The notes under the pieces: model-generated
The model's database searches: none
The model's input: only the letters and a program-made list of their open reading frames with translations
What the model was told of the DNA's origin: nothing
Program-made: the position numbers and the translations under genes
In this document: piece after piece, positions 12,570-26,332 of the stretch
Numbering within the stretch: position 1 is the first letter of the stretch
Layout: the number at the start of each line of letters is the position of its first letter
NCBI GenBank assembly: GCA_963556195.1
Contig: CAUVYP010000244.1
Span: 310,001 to 374,000, forward strand
DNA length: 64,000 nucleotides
Reading direction: 5' to 3'
From: Sepiola atlantica
Taxonomy: Eukaryota > Mollusca > Cephalopoda > Sepiida > Sepiolidae

Positions 12570-13313
12570 TTAGTGCGATTTTAAGTTGATATCGCTGTTG
12601 TTTATAACTTCCACATTTATGAGAATTGTGCTCCGAAACTTTGCAGACAATAGCGGACACACATTTTCTACTGATGTACGAAGTTTCAGAAGTTCAGCTC
12701 TTGTACTCCCGGAGATATGTCGATACAAACTGAATACGCAAAACATAAACAAAATTTAGTGCGATTTAAAGTTGATAGGTCTTTTGTTAATAACTTCCAC
12801 ATTTATAAGAATTGTGCTCCGAAACTTTGCAGACATTAGCGGACACACATTTTCTACTGAAGTACCAAGTTTCAGAAGTTCAGCTCTTGTACTCCCGGAG
12901 ATATGTCGATACAAACTGAATACGCAAAACATCAACAAAATTTAGTGCGATTTAAAAGGTATATCGCTTGTGTTAATAACTTCCACATTTATAAGAATTG
13001 TGCTCCGAAACTTTGCAGACATTAGCGGACACACATTTTCTACTGAAGTACCAAGTTTCAGAAGTTCAGCTTTTGTACTCCCGGAGATATGTCGATACAA
13101 ACTGAATACGCAAAACATCAACAAAATTTAGTGCGATTTTAAGTTGATATCGCTTTTGTTTATAACTTCCACATTTATAAGAATTGTGCTCCGAAACTTT
13201 GCAGACATTAGCGGACTCACATTTTCTACTGAAGTACCAAGTTTCAGAAGTTCAGCTCTTGTACTCCCGGAGATATGTCGATACAAACTGAATACGCAAA
13301 ACATCAACAAAAT
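12570..13313. repeat. Truncated octamer G-C-B plus A
   Basis: G-C-B begins another octamer, but the fourth unit is an A with gcggactcac rather than D. That A is the unit that normally precedes an octamer, so the array resets here after three monomers. The B unit carries agcttttgtactcc, shared only with the B unit at 15174, 2,232 bp later. This suggests an unequal exchange in a 12-monomer register. Confidence 0.85.
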
Positions 13314-16289
13314 TTAGTGCGATTTTAAGTTGATATCGCTGTTGTTTATAACTTCCACATTTATGAGAATTGTGCTCCGAAACTTTGCAGACAATAGCGG
13401 ACACACATTTTCTACTGATGTACGAAGTTTCAGAAGTTCAGCTCTTGTACTCCCGGAGATATGTCGATACAAACTGAATACGCAAAACATAAACAAAATT
13501 TAGTGCGATTTAAAGTTGATAGGTCTTTTGTTAATAACTTCCACATTTATAAGAATTGTGCTCCGAAACTTTGCAGACATTAGCGGACACACATTTTCTA
13601 CTGAAGTACCAAGTTTCAGAAGTTCAGCTCTTGTACTCCCGGAGATATGTCGATACAAACTGAATACGCAAAACATCAACAAAATTTAGTGCGATTTAAA
13701 AGGTATATCGCTTGTGTTAATAACTTCCACATTTATAAGAATTGTGCTCCGAAACTTTGCAGACATTAGCGGACACACATTTTCTACTGAAGTACCAAGT
13801 TTCAGAAGTTCAGCTCTTGTACTCCCGGAGATATGTCGATACAAACTGAATACGCAAAACATCAACAAAATTTAGTGCGATTTTAATTTGATATCGATTT
13901 TGTTTATAACTTGTACATTTATAAGAATTGTGCTCCGAAACTTTGCAGACATTAGCGGACACACATTTTCTACTGAAGTACCAAGTTTCAGAAGTTCAGC
14001 TCTTGTACTCCCGGAGATATGTCGATACAAACTGAATACGCAAAACATCAACAAAATTTAGTGCGATTTTAAGTTGATATCGCTTTTGTTTATAACTTCC
14101 ACATTTATAAGAATTGTGCTCCGAAACTTTGCAGACATTAGCGGACACACATTTTCTACTGAAGTACCAAGTTTCAGAAGTTCAGCTCTTGTACTCCCGG
14201 AGATATGTCGATACAAACTGAATACGCAAAACATCAACAAAATTTAGTGCGATTTTAAGTTGATATCGCTGTTGTTTATAACTTCCACATTTATGAGAAT
14301 TGTGCTCCGAAACTTTGCAGACAATAGCGGACACACATTTTCTACTGATGTACGAAGTTTCAGAAGTTCAGCTCTTGTACTCCCGGAGATATGTCGATAC
14401 AAACTGAATACGCAAAACATAAACAAAATTTAGTGCGATTTAAAGTTGATAAGTCTTTTGTTAATAACTTCCACATTTATAAGAATTGTGCTCCGAAACT
14501 TTGCAGACATTAGCGGACACACATTTTCTACTGAAGTACCAAGTTTCAGAAGTTCAGCTCTTGTACTCCCGGAGATATGTCGATACAAACTGAATACGCA
14601 AAACATCAACAAAATTTAGTGCGATTTAAAAGGTATATCGCTTGTGTTAATAACTTCCACATTTATAAGAATTGTGCTCCGAAACTTTGCAGACATTAGC
14701 GGACACACATTTTCTACTGAAGTACCAAGTTTCAGAAGTTCAGCTCTTGTACTCCCGGAGATATGTCGATACAAACTGAATACGCAAAACATCAACAAAA
14801 TTTAGTGCGATTTTAAGTTGATATCGCTGTTGTTTATAACTTCCACATTTATGAGAATTGTGCTCCGAAACTTTGCAGACAATAGCGGACACACATTTTC
14901 TACTGATGTACGAAGTTTCAGAAGTTCAGCTCTTGTACTCCCGGAGATATGTCGATACAAACTGAATACGCAAAACATAAACAAAATTTAGTGCGATTTA
15001 AAGTTGATAGGTCTTTTGTTAATAACTTCCACATTTATAAGAATTGTGCTCCGAAACTTTGCAGACATTAGCGGACACACATTTTCTACTGAAGTACCAA
15101 GTTTCAGAAGTTCAGCTCTTGTACTCCCGGAGATATGTCGATACAAACTGAATACGCAAAACATCAACAAAATTTAGTGCGATTTAAAAGGTATATCGCT
15201 TGTGTTAATAACTTCCACATTTATAAGAATTGTGCTCCGAAACTTTGCAGACATTAGCGGACACACATTTTCTACTGAAGTACCAAGTTTCAGAAGTTCA
15301 GCTTTTGTACTCCCGGAGATATGTCGATACAAACTGAATACGCAAAACATCAACAAAATTTAGTGCGATTTTAATTTGATATCGATTTTGTTTATAACTT
15401 GTACATTTATAAGAATTGTGCTCCGAAACTTTGCAGACATTAGCGGACACACATTTTCTACTGAAGTACCAAGTTTCAGAAGTTCAGCTCTTGTACTCCC
15501 GGAGATATGTCGATACAAACTGAATACGCAAAACATCAACAAAATTTAGTGCGATTTTAAGTTGATATCGCTTTTGTTTATAACTTCCACATTTATAAGA
15601 ATTGTGCTCCGAAACTTTGCAGACATTAGCGGACACACATTTTCTACTGAAGTACCAAGTTTCAGAAGTTCAGCTCTTGTACTCCCGGAGATATGTCGAT
15701 ACAAACTGAATACGCAAAACATCAACAAAATTTAGTGCGATTTTAAGTTGATATCGCTGTTGTTTATAACTTCCACATTTATGAGAATTGTGCTCCGAAA
15801 CTTTGCAGACAATAGCGGACACACATTTTCTACTGATGTACGAAGTTTCAGAAGTTCAGCTCTTGTACTCCCGGAGATATGTCGATACAAACTGAATACG
15901 CAAAACATAAACAAAATTTAGTGCGATTTAAAGTTGATAAGTCTTTTGTTAATAACTTCCACATTTATAAGAATTGTGCTCCGAAACTTTGCAGACATTA
16001 GCGGACACACATTTTCTACTGAAGTACCAAGTTTCAGAAGTTCAGCTCTTGTACTCCCGGAGATATGTCGATACAAACTGAATACGCAAAACATCAACAA
16101 AATTTAGTGCGATTTAAAAGGTATATCGCTTGTGTTAATAACTTCCACATTTATAGGAATTGTGCTCCGAAACTTTGCAGACATTAGCGGACACACATTT
16201 TCTACTGAAGTACCAAGTTTCAGAAGTTCAGCTCTTGTACTCCCGGAGATATGTCGATACAAACTGAATACGCAAAACATCAACAAAAT
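13314..16289. repeat. Octameric HOR, two more tandem copies
   Basis: Copies at 13314-14801 and 14802-16289, with D signatures near 13911 and 15399. The second differs by agcttttgtac near 15300 and by ttataggaatt in its last B unit near 16154. The six full octamers in the window are confined to 3270-16289. Confidence 0.9.
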
Positions 16290-17591
16290 TTAGTGCGATT
16301 TTAATTTGATATCGCTTTTGTTTATAACTTCCACATTTATAAGAATTGTGCTCCGAAACTTTGCAGACATTAGCGGACACACATTTTCTACTGAAGTACC
16401 AAGTTTCAGCAGTTCAGCTCTTGTACTCCCGGAGATATGTCGATACAAACTGAATACGCAAAACATCAACAAAATTTAGTGCGATTTTAAGTTGATATCG
16501 CTTGTGTTTATAACTTCCACATTTATACAAATTGTGCTCTGAAACTTTGCAGACATTAGCGGACACACATTTTCTACTGAAGTACCAAGTTTCAGAAGTT
16601 CAGCTCTTGTACTCCCGGAGATATTTCGATACAAACTGAATACGCAAAACATCAACAAAATTTAGTGCGATTTTAAGTTGATATCGCTTTTGTTTATAAC
16701 TTCCACATTTATGAGAATTGTGCTCCGAAACTTTGCAGACAATAGCGGACACACATTTTCTACTAATGTACGAAGTTTCAGAAGTTCAGCTCTTGTACTC
16801 CCGGAGATATGTCGATACAAACTGAATACGCAAATCATAAACAAAATTTAGTGCGATTTAAAGTTGATAAGTCTTTTGTTAATAACTTCCACATTTATAA
16901 GAATTGTGCTCCGAAACTTTGCAGACATTAGCGGACACACATTTTCTACTGAAGTACGAAGTTTCAGAAGTTCAGCTCTTGTACTCCCGGAGATATTTCG
17001 ATACAAACTGAATACGCAAAACATCAACAAAATTTAGTGCGATTTTAAGTTGATATCGCTTTTGTGTATAACTTCCACATTTATAAGAATTGTGCTACGA
17101 AACTTTGCAGACATTAGCGGACACACATTTTCTACTGAAGTACCAAGTTTCAGAAGTTCAGCTCTTGTACTCCCGGAGATATGTCGATACAAACTGAATA
17201 CGCAAAACATCAACAAAATTTAGTGCGATTTTAAGTTGATATCGCTCTTGTTTATTACTTCCACATTTATAAGAATTGTGCTCTGAAACTTTGCAGACAT
17301 TAGCGGACACACATTTTCTACTGAAGTACCAAGTTTCAGAAGTTCAGCTCTTGTACTCCCGGAGATATGTCGATACAAACTGAATACGCAAAACATCAAC
17401 ACAATTTAGTGCGATTTAAAAGGTATATCGCTTGTGTTAATAACTTCCACATTTATAAGAATTGTGCTCCGAAACTTTGCAGACATTAGCGGACACACAT
17501 TTTCTACTGAAGTACCAAGTTTCAGAAGTTCAGCTCTTGTACTCCCGGAGATATGTCGATACAAACTGAATACGCAAAACATCAACAAAAT
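16290..17591. repeat. Seven-monomer cassette E-F-G'-C'-A-AQ-B, copy 1
   Basis: E and F follow an octamer, as they do at 6246. Private changes include gatatttcg in the F and C' units (near 16624 and 16995), gcaaatcataaac in the G' unit, and gtgctacgaaac in the A unit. The same order recurs at 19452-20753, a distance of 3,162 bp (17 monomers). Confidence 0.85.
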
Positions 17592-19451
17592 TTAGTGCGA
17601 TTTAAAAGGTATATCGCTTGTGTTAATAACTTCCACATTTATAAGAATTGTGCTCCGAAACTTTGCAGACATTAGCGGACACACATTTTCTACTGAAGTA
17701 CCAAGTTTCAGAAGTTCAGCTCTTGTACTCCCGGAGATATGTCGATACAAACTGAATACGCAAAATATCAACAAAATTTAGTGCGATTTTAAGTTGATAT
17801 CGCTTTTGTTTATAACTTCCACATTTATAAAAATTGTGCTCCGAAACTTTGCAGACATTAGCGGACACACATTTTCTACTGAAGTACCAAGTTTCAGAAG
17901 TTCAGCTCTTGTACTCCCGGAGATATGTCGATACAAACTGAATACGCAAAACATCAACAAAATTTAGTGCGATTTTAAGTTGATATCGCTGTTGTTTATA
18001 ACTTCCACATTTATGAGAATTGTGCTCCGAAACTTTGCAGACAATAGCGGACACACATTTTCTACTGATGTACGAAGTTTCAGAAGTTCAGCTCTTGTAC
18101 TCCCGGAGATATGTCGATACAAACTGAATACGCAAAACATAAACAAAATTTAGTGCGATTTAAAGTTGATAGGTCTTTTGTTAATAACTTCCACATTTAT
18201 AAGAATTGTGCTCCGAAACTTTGCAGACATTAGCGGACACACATTTTCTACTGAAGTACCAAGTTTCAGAAGTTCAGCTCTTGTACTCCCGGAGATATGT
18301 CGATACAAACTGAATACGCAAAACATCAACAAAATTTAGTGCGATTTAAAAGGTATATCGCTTGTGTTAATAACTTCCACATTTATAAGAATTGTGCTCC
18401 GAAACTTTGCAGAAATTAGCGGACACACATTTTCTACTGAAGTACCAAGTTTCAGAAGTTCAGCTCTTGTACTCCCGGAGATATGTCGATACAAACTGAA
18501 TACGCAAAACATCAACAAAATTTAGTGCGATTTTAATTTGATATCGATTTTGTTTATAACTTCCACATTTATAAGAATTGTGCTCCGAAACTTTGCAGAC
18601 ATTAGCGGACACACATTTTCTACTGAAGTACCAAGTTTCAGAAGTTCAGCTCTTGTACTCCCGGAGATATGTCGATACAAACTGAATACGCAAAACATCA
18701 ACAAAATTTAGTGCGATTTTAAGTTGATATCGCTTTTGTTTATAACTTCCACATTTATAAGAATTGTGCTCCGAAACTTTGCAGACATTAGCGGACACAC
18801 ATTTTCTACTGAAGTACCAAGTTTCAGAAGTTCAGCTCTTGTACTCCCGGAGATATGTCGATACAAACTGAATACGCAAAACATCAACAAAATTTAGTGC
18901 GATTTTAAGTTGATATCGCTGTTGTTTATAACTTCCACATTTATGAGAATTGTGCTCCGAAACTTTGCAGACTATAGCGGACACACATTTTCTACTGATG
19001 TACGAAGTTTCAGAAGTTCAGCTCTTGTACTCCCGGAGATATGTCGATACAAACTGAATACGCAAAACATAAACAAAATTTAGTGCGATTTAAAGTTGAT
19101 AGGTCTTTTGTTAATAACTTCCACATTTATAAGAATTGTGCTCCGAAACTTTGCAGACATTAGCGGACACACATTTTCTACTGAAGTACCAAGTTTCAGA
19201 AGTTCAGCTCTTGTACTCCCGGAGATATGTCGATACAAACTGAATACGCAAAACATCAACAAAATTTAGTGCGATTTAAAAGGTATATCGCTTGTGTTAA
19301 TAACTTCCACATTTATAAGAATTGTGCTCCGAAACTTTGCAGACATTAGCGGACACACATTTTCTACTGAAGTACCAAGTTTCAGAAGTTCAGCTCTTGT
19401 ACTCCCGGAGATATGTCGATACAAACTGAATACGCAAAACATCAACAAAAT
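17592..19451. repeat. Two monomers plus a degenerate octamer with a broken frame
   Basis: After B and A (17592-17963) comes G-C-B-D'-A-G-C-B (17964-19451), a diverged octamer. D' keeps cgattttg but has lost the aacttgtac marker. The second C replaces the usual C'. The second G (18894-19079) reads gcagactatagcgg, which puts a stop in the otherwise open minus-strand frame. Confidence 0.85.
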
Positions 19452-20753
19452 TTAGTGCGATTTTAATTTGATATCGCTTTTGTTTATAACTTCCACATTT
19501 ATAAGAATTGTGCTCCGAAACTTTGCAGACATTAGCGGACACACATTTTCTACTGAAGTACTAAGTTTCAGAAGTTCAGCTCTTGTACTCCCGGAGATAT
19601 GTCGATACAAACTGAATACGCAAAACATCAACAAAATTTAGTGCGATTTTAAGTTGATATCGCTTGTGTTTATAACTTCCACATTTATACAAATTGTGCT
19701 CTGAAACTTTGCAGACATTAGCGGACACACATTTTCTACTGAAGTACCAAGTTTCAGAAGTTCAGCTCTTGTACTCCCGGAGATATGTCGATACAAACTG
19801 AATACGCAAAACATCAACAAAATTTAGTGCGATTTTAAGTTGATATCGCTTTTGTGTATAACTTCCACATTTATGAGAATTGTGCTCCGAAACTTTGCAG
19901 ACAATAGCGGACACACATTTTCTACTGATGTACGAAGTTTCAGAAGTTCAGCTCTTGTACTCCCGGAGATATGTCGATACAAACTGAATACGCAAAACAT
20001 AAACAAAATTTAGTGCGATTTAAAGTTGATAAGTCTTTTGTTAATAACTTCCACATTTATAAGAATTGTGCTCCGAAACTTTGCAGACATTAGCGGACAC
20101 ACATTTTCTACTGAAGTACCAACTTTCAGAAGTTCAGCTCTTGTACTCCCGGAGATATGTCGATACAAACTGAATACGCAAAACATCAACAAAATTTAGT
20201 GCGATTTTAAGTTGATATCGCTTTTGTGTATAACTTCCACATTTATAAGAATTGTGCTACGAAACTTTGCAGACATTAGCGGACACACATTTTCTACTGA
20301 AGTACCAAGTTTCAGAAGTTCAGCTCTTGTACTCCCGGAGATATGTCGATACAAACTGAATACGCAAAACATCAACAAAATTTAGTGCGATTTTAAGTTG
20401 ATATCGCTTTTGTTTATAACTTCCACATTTATAAGAATTGTGCTCTGAAACTTTGCAGACATCAGCGGACACACATTTTCTACTGAAGTACCAAGTTTTA
20501 GAAGTTCAGCTCTTGTACTCCCGGAGATATGTCGATACAAACTGAATACGCAAAACATCAACACAATTTAGTGCGATTTAAAAGGTATATCGCTTGTGTT
20601 AATAACTTCCACATTTATAAGAATTGTGCTCCGAAACTTTGCAGACATTAGCGGACACACATTTTCTACTGAAGTACCAAGTTTCAGAAGTTCAGCTCTT
20701 GTACTCCCGGAGATATGTCGATACAAACTGAATACGCAAAACATCAACAAAAT
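19452..20753. repeat. Seven-monomer cassette E-F-G'-C'-A-AQ-B, copy 2
   Basis: Same order as 16290-17591. The third unit has the gatgtacg form and cttttgtgtataac, the C' unit has caactttcag, and the A unit keeps gtgctacgaaac. The third, fourth and fifth units recur at 21312-21869 with the same markers, 1,488 bp on. Confidence 0.83.
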
Positions 20754-23700
20754 TTAGTGCGATTTTAAGTTGATATCGCTTTTGTTTATAACTTCCACAT
20801 TTATAAGAATTGTGCTCCGAAACTTTGCAGACATTAGCGGACACACATTTTCTACTGAAGTACCAAGTTTCGGAAGTTCAGCTCTTGTACTCCCGGAGAT
20901 ATGTCGATACAAACTGAATACGCAAAACATCAACAAAATTTAGTGCGATTTTAAGTTAATATCGCTTTTGTTTATAACTTCCACATTTATAAGAATTGTG
21001 CTCTGAAACTTTGCAGACATTAGCGGACACACATTTTCTACTGAAGTACCAAGTTTCAGAAGTTCAGCTCTTGTACTCCCGGAGATATGTCGATACAAAC
21101 TGAATACGCAAAACATCAACAAAATTTAGTGCGATTTAAAAGGTATATCGCTTGTGTTAATAACTTCCACATTTATAAGAATTGTGCTCTGAAACTTTGC
21201 AGACCTTAGCGGACACACATTTTCTACTGAAGTACCAAGTTTCAGAAGTTCAGCTCTTGTACTCCCGGAGATATGTCGATACAAACTGAATACGCAAAAC
21301 ATCAACAAAATTTAGTGCGATTTTAAGTTGATATCGCTTTTGTGTATAACTTCCACATTTATGAGAATTGTGCTCCGAAACTTTGCAGACAATAGCGGAC
21401 ACACATTTTCTACTGATGTACGAAGTTTCAGAAGTTCAGCTCTTGTACTCCCGGAGATATGTCGATACAAACTGAATACGCAAAACATAAACAAAATTTA
21501 GTGCGATTTAAAGTTGATAAGTCTTTTGTTAATAACTTCCACATTTATAAGAATTGTGCTCCGAAACTTTGCAGACATTAGCGGACACACATTTTCTACT
21601 GAAGTACCAACTTTCAGAAGTTCAGCTCTTGTACTCCCGGAGATATGTCGATACAAACTGAATACGCAAAACATCAACAAAATTTAGTGCGATTTTAAGT
21701 TGATATCGCTTTTGTGTATAACTTCCACATTTATAAGAATTGTGCTACGAAACTTTGCAGACATTAGCGGACACACATTTTCTACTGAAGTACCAAGTTT
21801 CAGAAGTTCAGCTCTTGTACTCCCGGAGATATGTCGATACAAACTGAATACGCAAAACATAAACAAAATTTAGTGCGATTTAAAGTTGATAAGTCTTTTG
21901 TTAATAACTTCCACATTTATAAGAATTGTGCTCCGAAACTTTGCAGACATTAGCGGACACACATTTTCTACTGAAGTACCAAGTTTCAGAAGTTCAGCTC
22001 TTGTACTCCCGGAGATATGTCGATACAAACTGAATACGCAAAACATCAACACAATTTAGTGCGATTTAAAAGGTATATCGCTTGTGTTAATAACTTCCAC
22101 ATTTATAAGAATTGTGCTCCGAAACTTTGCAGACATTAGCGGACACACATTTTCTACTGAAGTACCAAGTTTCAGAAGTTCAGCTCTTGTACTCCCGGAG
22201 ATATGTCGATACAAACTGAAGACGCAAAACATCAACAAAATTTAGTGCGATTTTAAGTTGATATCGCTTTTGTTTATAACTTCCACATTTATAAGAATTG
22301 TGCTCCGAAACTTTGCAGACATTAGCGGACACACATTTTCTACTGAAGTACCAAGTTTCGGAAGTTCAGCTCTTGTACTCCCGGAGATATGTCGATACAA
22401 ACTGAATACGCAAAACATCAACAAAATTTAGTGCGATTTTAAGTTGATATCGCTTTTGTTTATAACTTCCACATTTATAAGAATTGTGCTCTGAAACTTT
22501 GCAGACATTAGCGGACACACATTTTCTACTGAAGTACCAAGTTTCAGAAGTTCAGCTCTTGTACTCCCGGAGATATGTCGATACAAACTGAATACGCAAA
22601 ACATCAACAAAATTTAGTGCGATTTAAAAGGTATATCGCTTGTGTTAATAACTTCCACATTTATAAGAATTGTGCTCTGAAACTTTGCAGACCTTAGCGG
22701 ACACACATTTTCTACTGAAGTACCAAGTTTCAGAAGTTCAGCTCTTGTACTCCCGGAGATATGTCGATACAAACTGAATACGCAAAACATCAACAAAATT
22801 TAGTGCGATTTAAAAGGTATATCGCTTGTGTTAATAACTTCCACATTTATAAGAATTGTGCTCCGAAACTTTGCAGACATTAGCGGACACACATTTTCTA
22901 CTGAAGTACCAAGTTTCAGAAGTTCAGCTCTTGTACTCCCGGAGATATGTCGATACAAACTGAATACGCAAAACATCAATAAAATTTAGTGCGATTTTAA
23001 GTTGATATCGCTTTTGTTTATAACTTCCACATTTATAAGAATTGTGCTCCGAAACTTTGCAGACATTAGCGGACACACATTTTCTACTGAAGTACCAAGT
23101 TTCAGAAGTTCAGCTCTTTTACTCCCGGAGATATGTCGATACAAACTGAATACGCAAAACATCAACAAAATTTAGTGCGATTTTAAGTTGATATCGCTTT
23201 TGTTTATAACTTCCACATTTATAAGAATTGTGCTCTGAAACTTTGCAGACATTAGCGGACACACATTTTCTACTGAAGTACCAAGTTTCAGAAGTTCAGC
23301 TCTTGTACTCCCGGAGATATGTCGATACAAACTGAATACGCAAAACATCAACAAAATTTAGTGCGATTTAAAAGGTATATCGCTTGTGATAATAACTTCC
23401 ACATTTATAAGAATTGTGCTCTGAAACTTTGCAGACCTTAGCGGACACACATTTTCTACTGAAGTACCAAGTTTCAGAAGTTCAGCTCTTGTACTCCCGG
23501 AGATATGTCGATACAAACTGAATACGCAAAACATCAACAAAATTTAGTGCGATTTAAAAGGTATATCGCTTGTGTTAATAACTTCCACATTTATAAGAAT
23601 TGTGCTCCGAAACTTTGCAGACATTAGCGGACACACATTTTCTACTGAAGTACCAAGTTTCAGAAGTTCAGCTCTTGTACTCCCGGAGATATGTCGATAC

Positions 23701-24101
23701 AAACTGAATACGCAAAACATCAACAAAATTTAGTGCAATTTTAAGTTGATATCGCTTTTGTTTATAACTTCCACATTTATAAGAATTGTGCTCCGAAACT
23801 TTGCAGACATTAGCGGACACACATTTTCTACTGAAGTACCAAGTTTCAGAAGTTCAGCTCTTGTACTCCCGGAGATATGTCGATACAAACTGAATACGCA
23901 AAACATCAACAAAATTTAGTGCGATTTAAAAGGTATATCGCTTGTGTTAATAACTTCCACATTTATAAGAATTGTGCTCTGAAACTTTGCAGACCTTAGC
24001 GGACAACCATTTTCTACTGAAGTACCAAGTTTCGGAAGTTCAGCTCTTGTACTCCCGGAGATATGTCGATACAAACTGAATACGCAAAACATCAACAAAA
24101 T
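20754..24101. repeat. Tetramer-based mixed array
   Basis: Eighteen monomers dominated by A-AQ-BrQ-B. A-AQ-BrQ at 20754 is interrupted by G-C'-A-C'-B. A tetramer follows at 22242 and another at 22986, then A and BrQ to 24101. The marker tttcggaagttc identifies A units at 20754 and 22242. The BrQ at 23916 combines that marker with gacaaccatt, a change otherwise found on AQ units, so it is a recombinant unit. Confidence 0.82.
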
Positions 24102-24286
24102 TTAGTGCGATTTAAAAGGTATATCGCTTGTGTTAATAACTTCCACATTTATAAGAATTGTGCTCCGAATTTTGCAGACATTAGCGGACACACATTTTCT
24201 ACTGAAGTACCAAGTTTCAGAAGTTCAGCTCTTGTACTCCCGGAGATATGTCGATACAAACTGAATACGCAAAACATCAACAAAAT
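24102..24286. repeat. 185-bp type B monomer with one-base deletion
   Basis: The sequence reads ccgaattttgcag at 24165-24177, where other units have ccgaaactttgcag, so one base is missing and one is substituted. The slip shifts the register of every later monomer by one and creates a chance 75-codon plus-strand open frame across 24063-24290. It is one of only two length changes in 343 units. A consensus error next to a T run cannot be excluded. Confidence 0.9.
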
Positions 24287-26332
24287 TTAGTGCGATTTAA
24301 AGTTGATATCGCTTTTGTTTATAACTTCCACATTTATAAGAATTGTGCTCCGAAACTTTGCAGACATTAGCGGACACACATTTTCTACTGAAGTACAAAG
24401 TTTCAGAAGTTCAGCTTTTGTACTCCCGGAGATATGTCGATACAAACTGAAGACGCAAAACATCAACAAAATTTAGTGCGATTTTAAGTTGATATCGCTT
24501 TTGTTTATAACTTCCACATTTATAAGAATTGTGCTCCGAAACTTTGCAGACATTAGCGGACACACATTTTCTACTGAAGTACCAAGTTTCGGAAGTTCAG
24601 CTCTTGTACTCCCGGAGATATGTCGATACAAACTGAATACGCAAAACATCAACAAAATTTAGTGCGATTTTAAGTTGATATCGCTTTTGTTTATAACTTC
24701 CACATTTATAAGAATTGTGCTCTGAAACTTTGCAGACATTAGCGGACACACATTTTCTACTGAAGTACCAAGTTTCAGAAGTTCAGCTCTTGTACTCCCG
24801 GAGATATGTCGATACAAACTGAATACGCAAAACATCAACAAAATTTAGTGCGATTTAAAAGGTATATCGCTTGTGTTAATAACTTCCACATTTATAAGAA
24901 TTGTGCTCTGAAACTTTGCAGACCTTAGCGGACACACATTTTCTACTGAAGTACCAAGTTTCAGAAGTTCAGCTCTTGTACTCCCGGAGATATGTCGATA
25001 CAAACTGAATACGCAAAACATCAACAAAATTTAGTGCGATTTAAAAGGTATATCGCTTGTGTTAATAACTTCCACATTTATAAGAATTGTGCTCCGAAAC
25101 TTTGCAGACATTAGCGGACACACATTTTCTACTGAAGTACCAAGTTTCAGAAGTTCAGCTCTTGTACTCCCGGAGATATGTCGATACAAACTGAATACGC
25201 AAAACATCAACAAAATTTAGTGCGATTTTGAGTTGATATCGCTTTTGTTTATAACTTCCACATTTATAAGAATTGTGCTCTGAAACTTTGCAGACATTAG
25301 CGGACACACATTTTCTACTGAAGTACCAAGTTTCAGAAGTTCAGCTCTTGTACTCCCGGAGATATGTCGATACAAACTGAATACGCAAAACATCAACAAA
25401 ATTTAGTGCGATTTAAAAGGTATATCGCTTGTGTTAATAACTTCCACATTTATAAGAATTGTGCTCTGACACTTTGCAGACCTTAGCGGACACACATTTT
25501 CTACTGAAGTACCAAGTTTCAGAAGTTCAGCTCTTGTACTCCCGGAGATATGTCGATACAAACTGAATACGCAAAACATCAACAAAATTTAGTGCGATTT
25601 TAAGTTGATATCGCTTTTGTTTATAACTTCCACATTTATAAGAATTGTGCTCTGAAACTTTGCAGACATTAGCGGACACACATTTTCTACTGAAGTACCA
25701 AGTTTCAGAAGTTCAGCTCTTGTACTCCCGGAGATATGTCGATACAAACTGAATACGCAAAACATCAACAAAATTTAGTGCGATTTTAAGTTGATATCGC
25801 TTTTGTTTATAACTTCCACATTTATAAGAATTGTGCTCCGAAACTTTGCAGACATTAGCGGACACACATTTTCTACTGAAGTACGAAGTTTCAGAAGTTC
25901 AGCTCTTGTACTCCCGGAGATATGTCGATACAAACTGAATACGCAAAACATAAACAAAATTTAGTGCGATTTAAAGTTGATAGGTCTTTTGTTAATAACT
26001 TCCACATTTATAAGAATTGTGCTCCGAAACTTTGCAGACATTAGCGGACACACATTTTCTACTGAAGTACCAAGTTTCAGAAGTTCAGCTCTTGTACTCC
26101 CGGAGATATGTCGATACAAACTGAATACGCAAAACATCAACAAAATTTAGTGCGATTTAAAAGGTATATCGCTTGTGTTAATAACTTCCACATTTATAAG
26201 AATTGTGCTCCGAAACTTTGCAGACATTAGCGGACACACATTTTCTACTGAAGTACCAAGTTTCAGAAGTTCAGCTCTTGTACTCCCGGAGATATGTCGA
26301 TACAAACTGAATACGCAAAACATCAACAAAAT
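24287..26332. repeat. Mixed tetramer derivatives with C-B end
   Basis: Eleven monomers: A (aaagttgatatcgc hybrid, gtacaaag), A (tttcggaag), AQ, BrQ, B, AQ (ttttgagttg), BrQ (ctctgacact), AQ, A/G mosaic, C, B. The unit at 25775 has an A left half with a G-like gtacgaag right half. Confidence 0.82.

Noticed and set aside
24063..24290. 75-codon plus-strand open frame
   Set aside because: It exists only because of the one-base deletion near 24168, which lets a shorter plus-strand frame run past its usual TAG. It is unique to this monomer.
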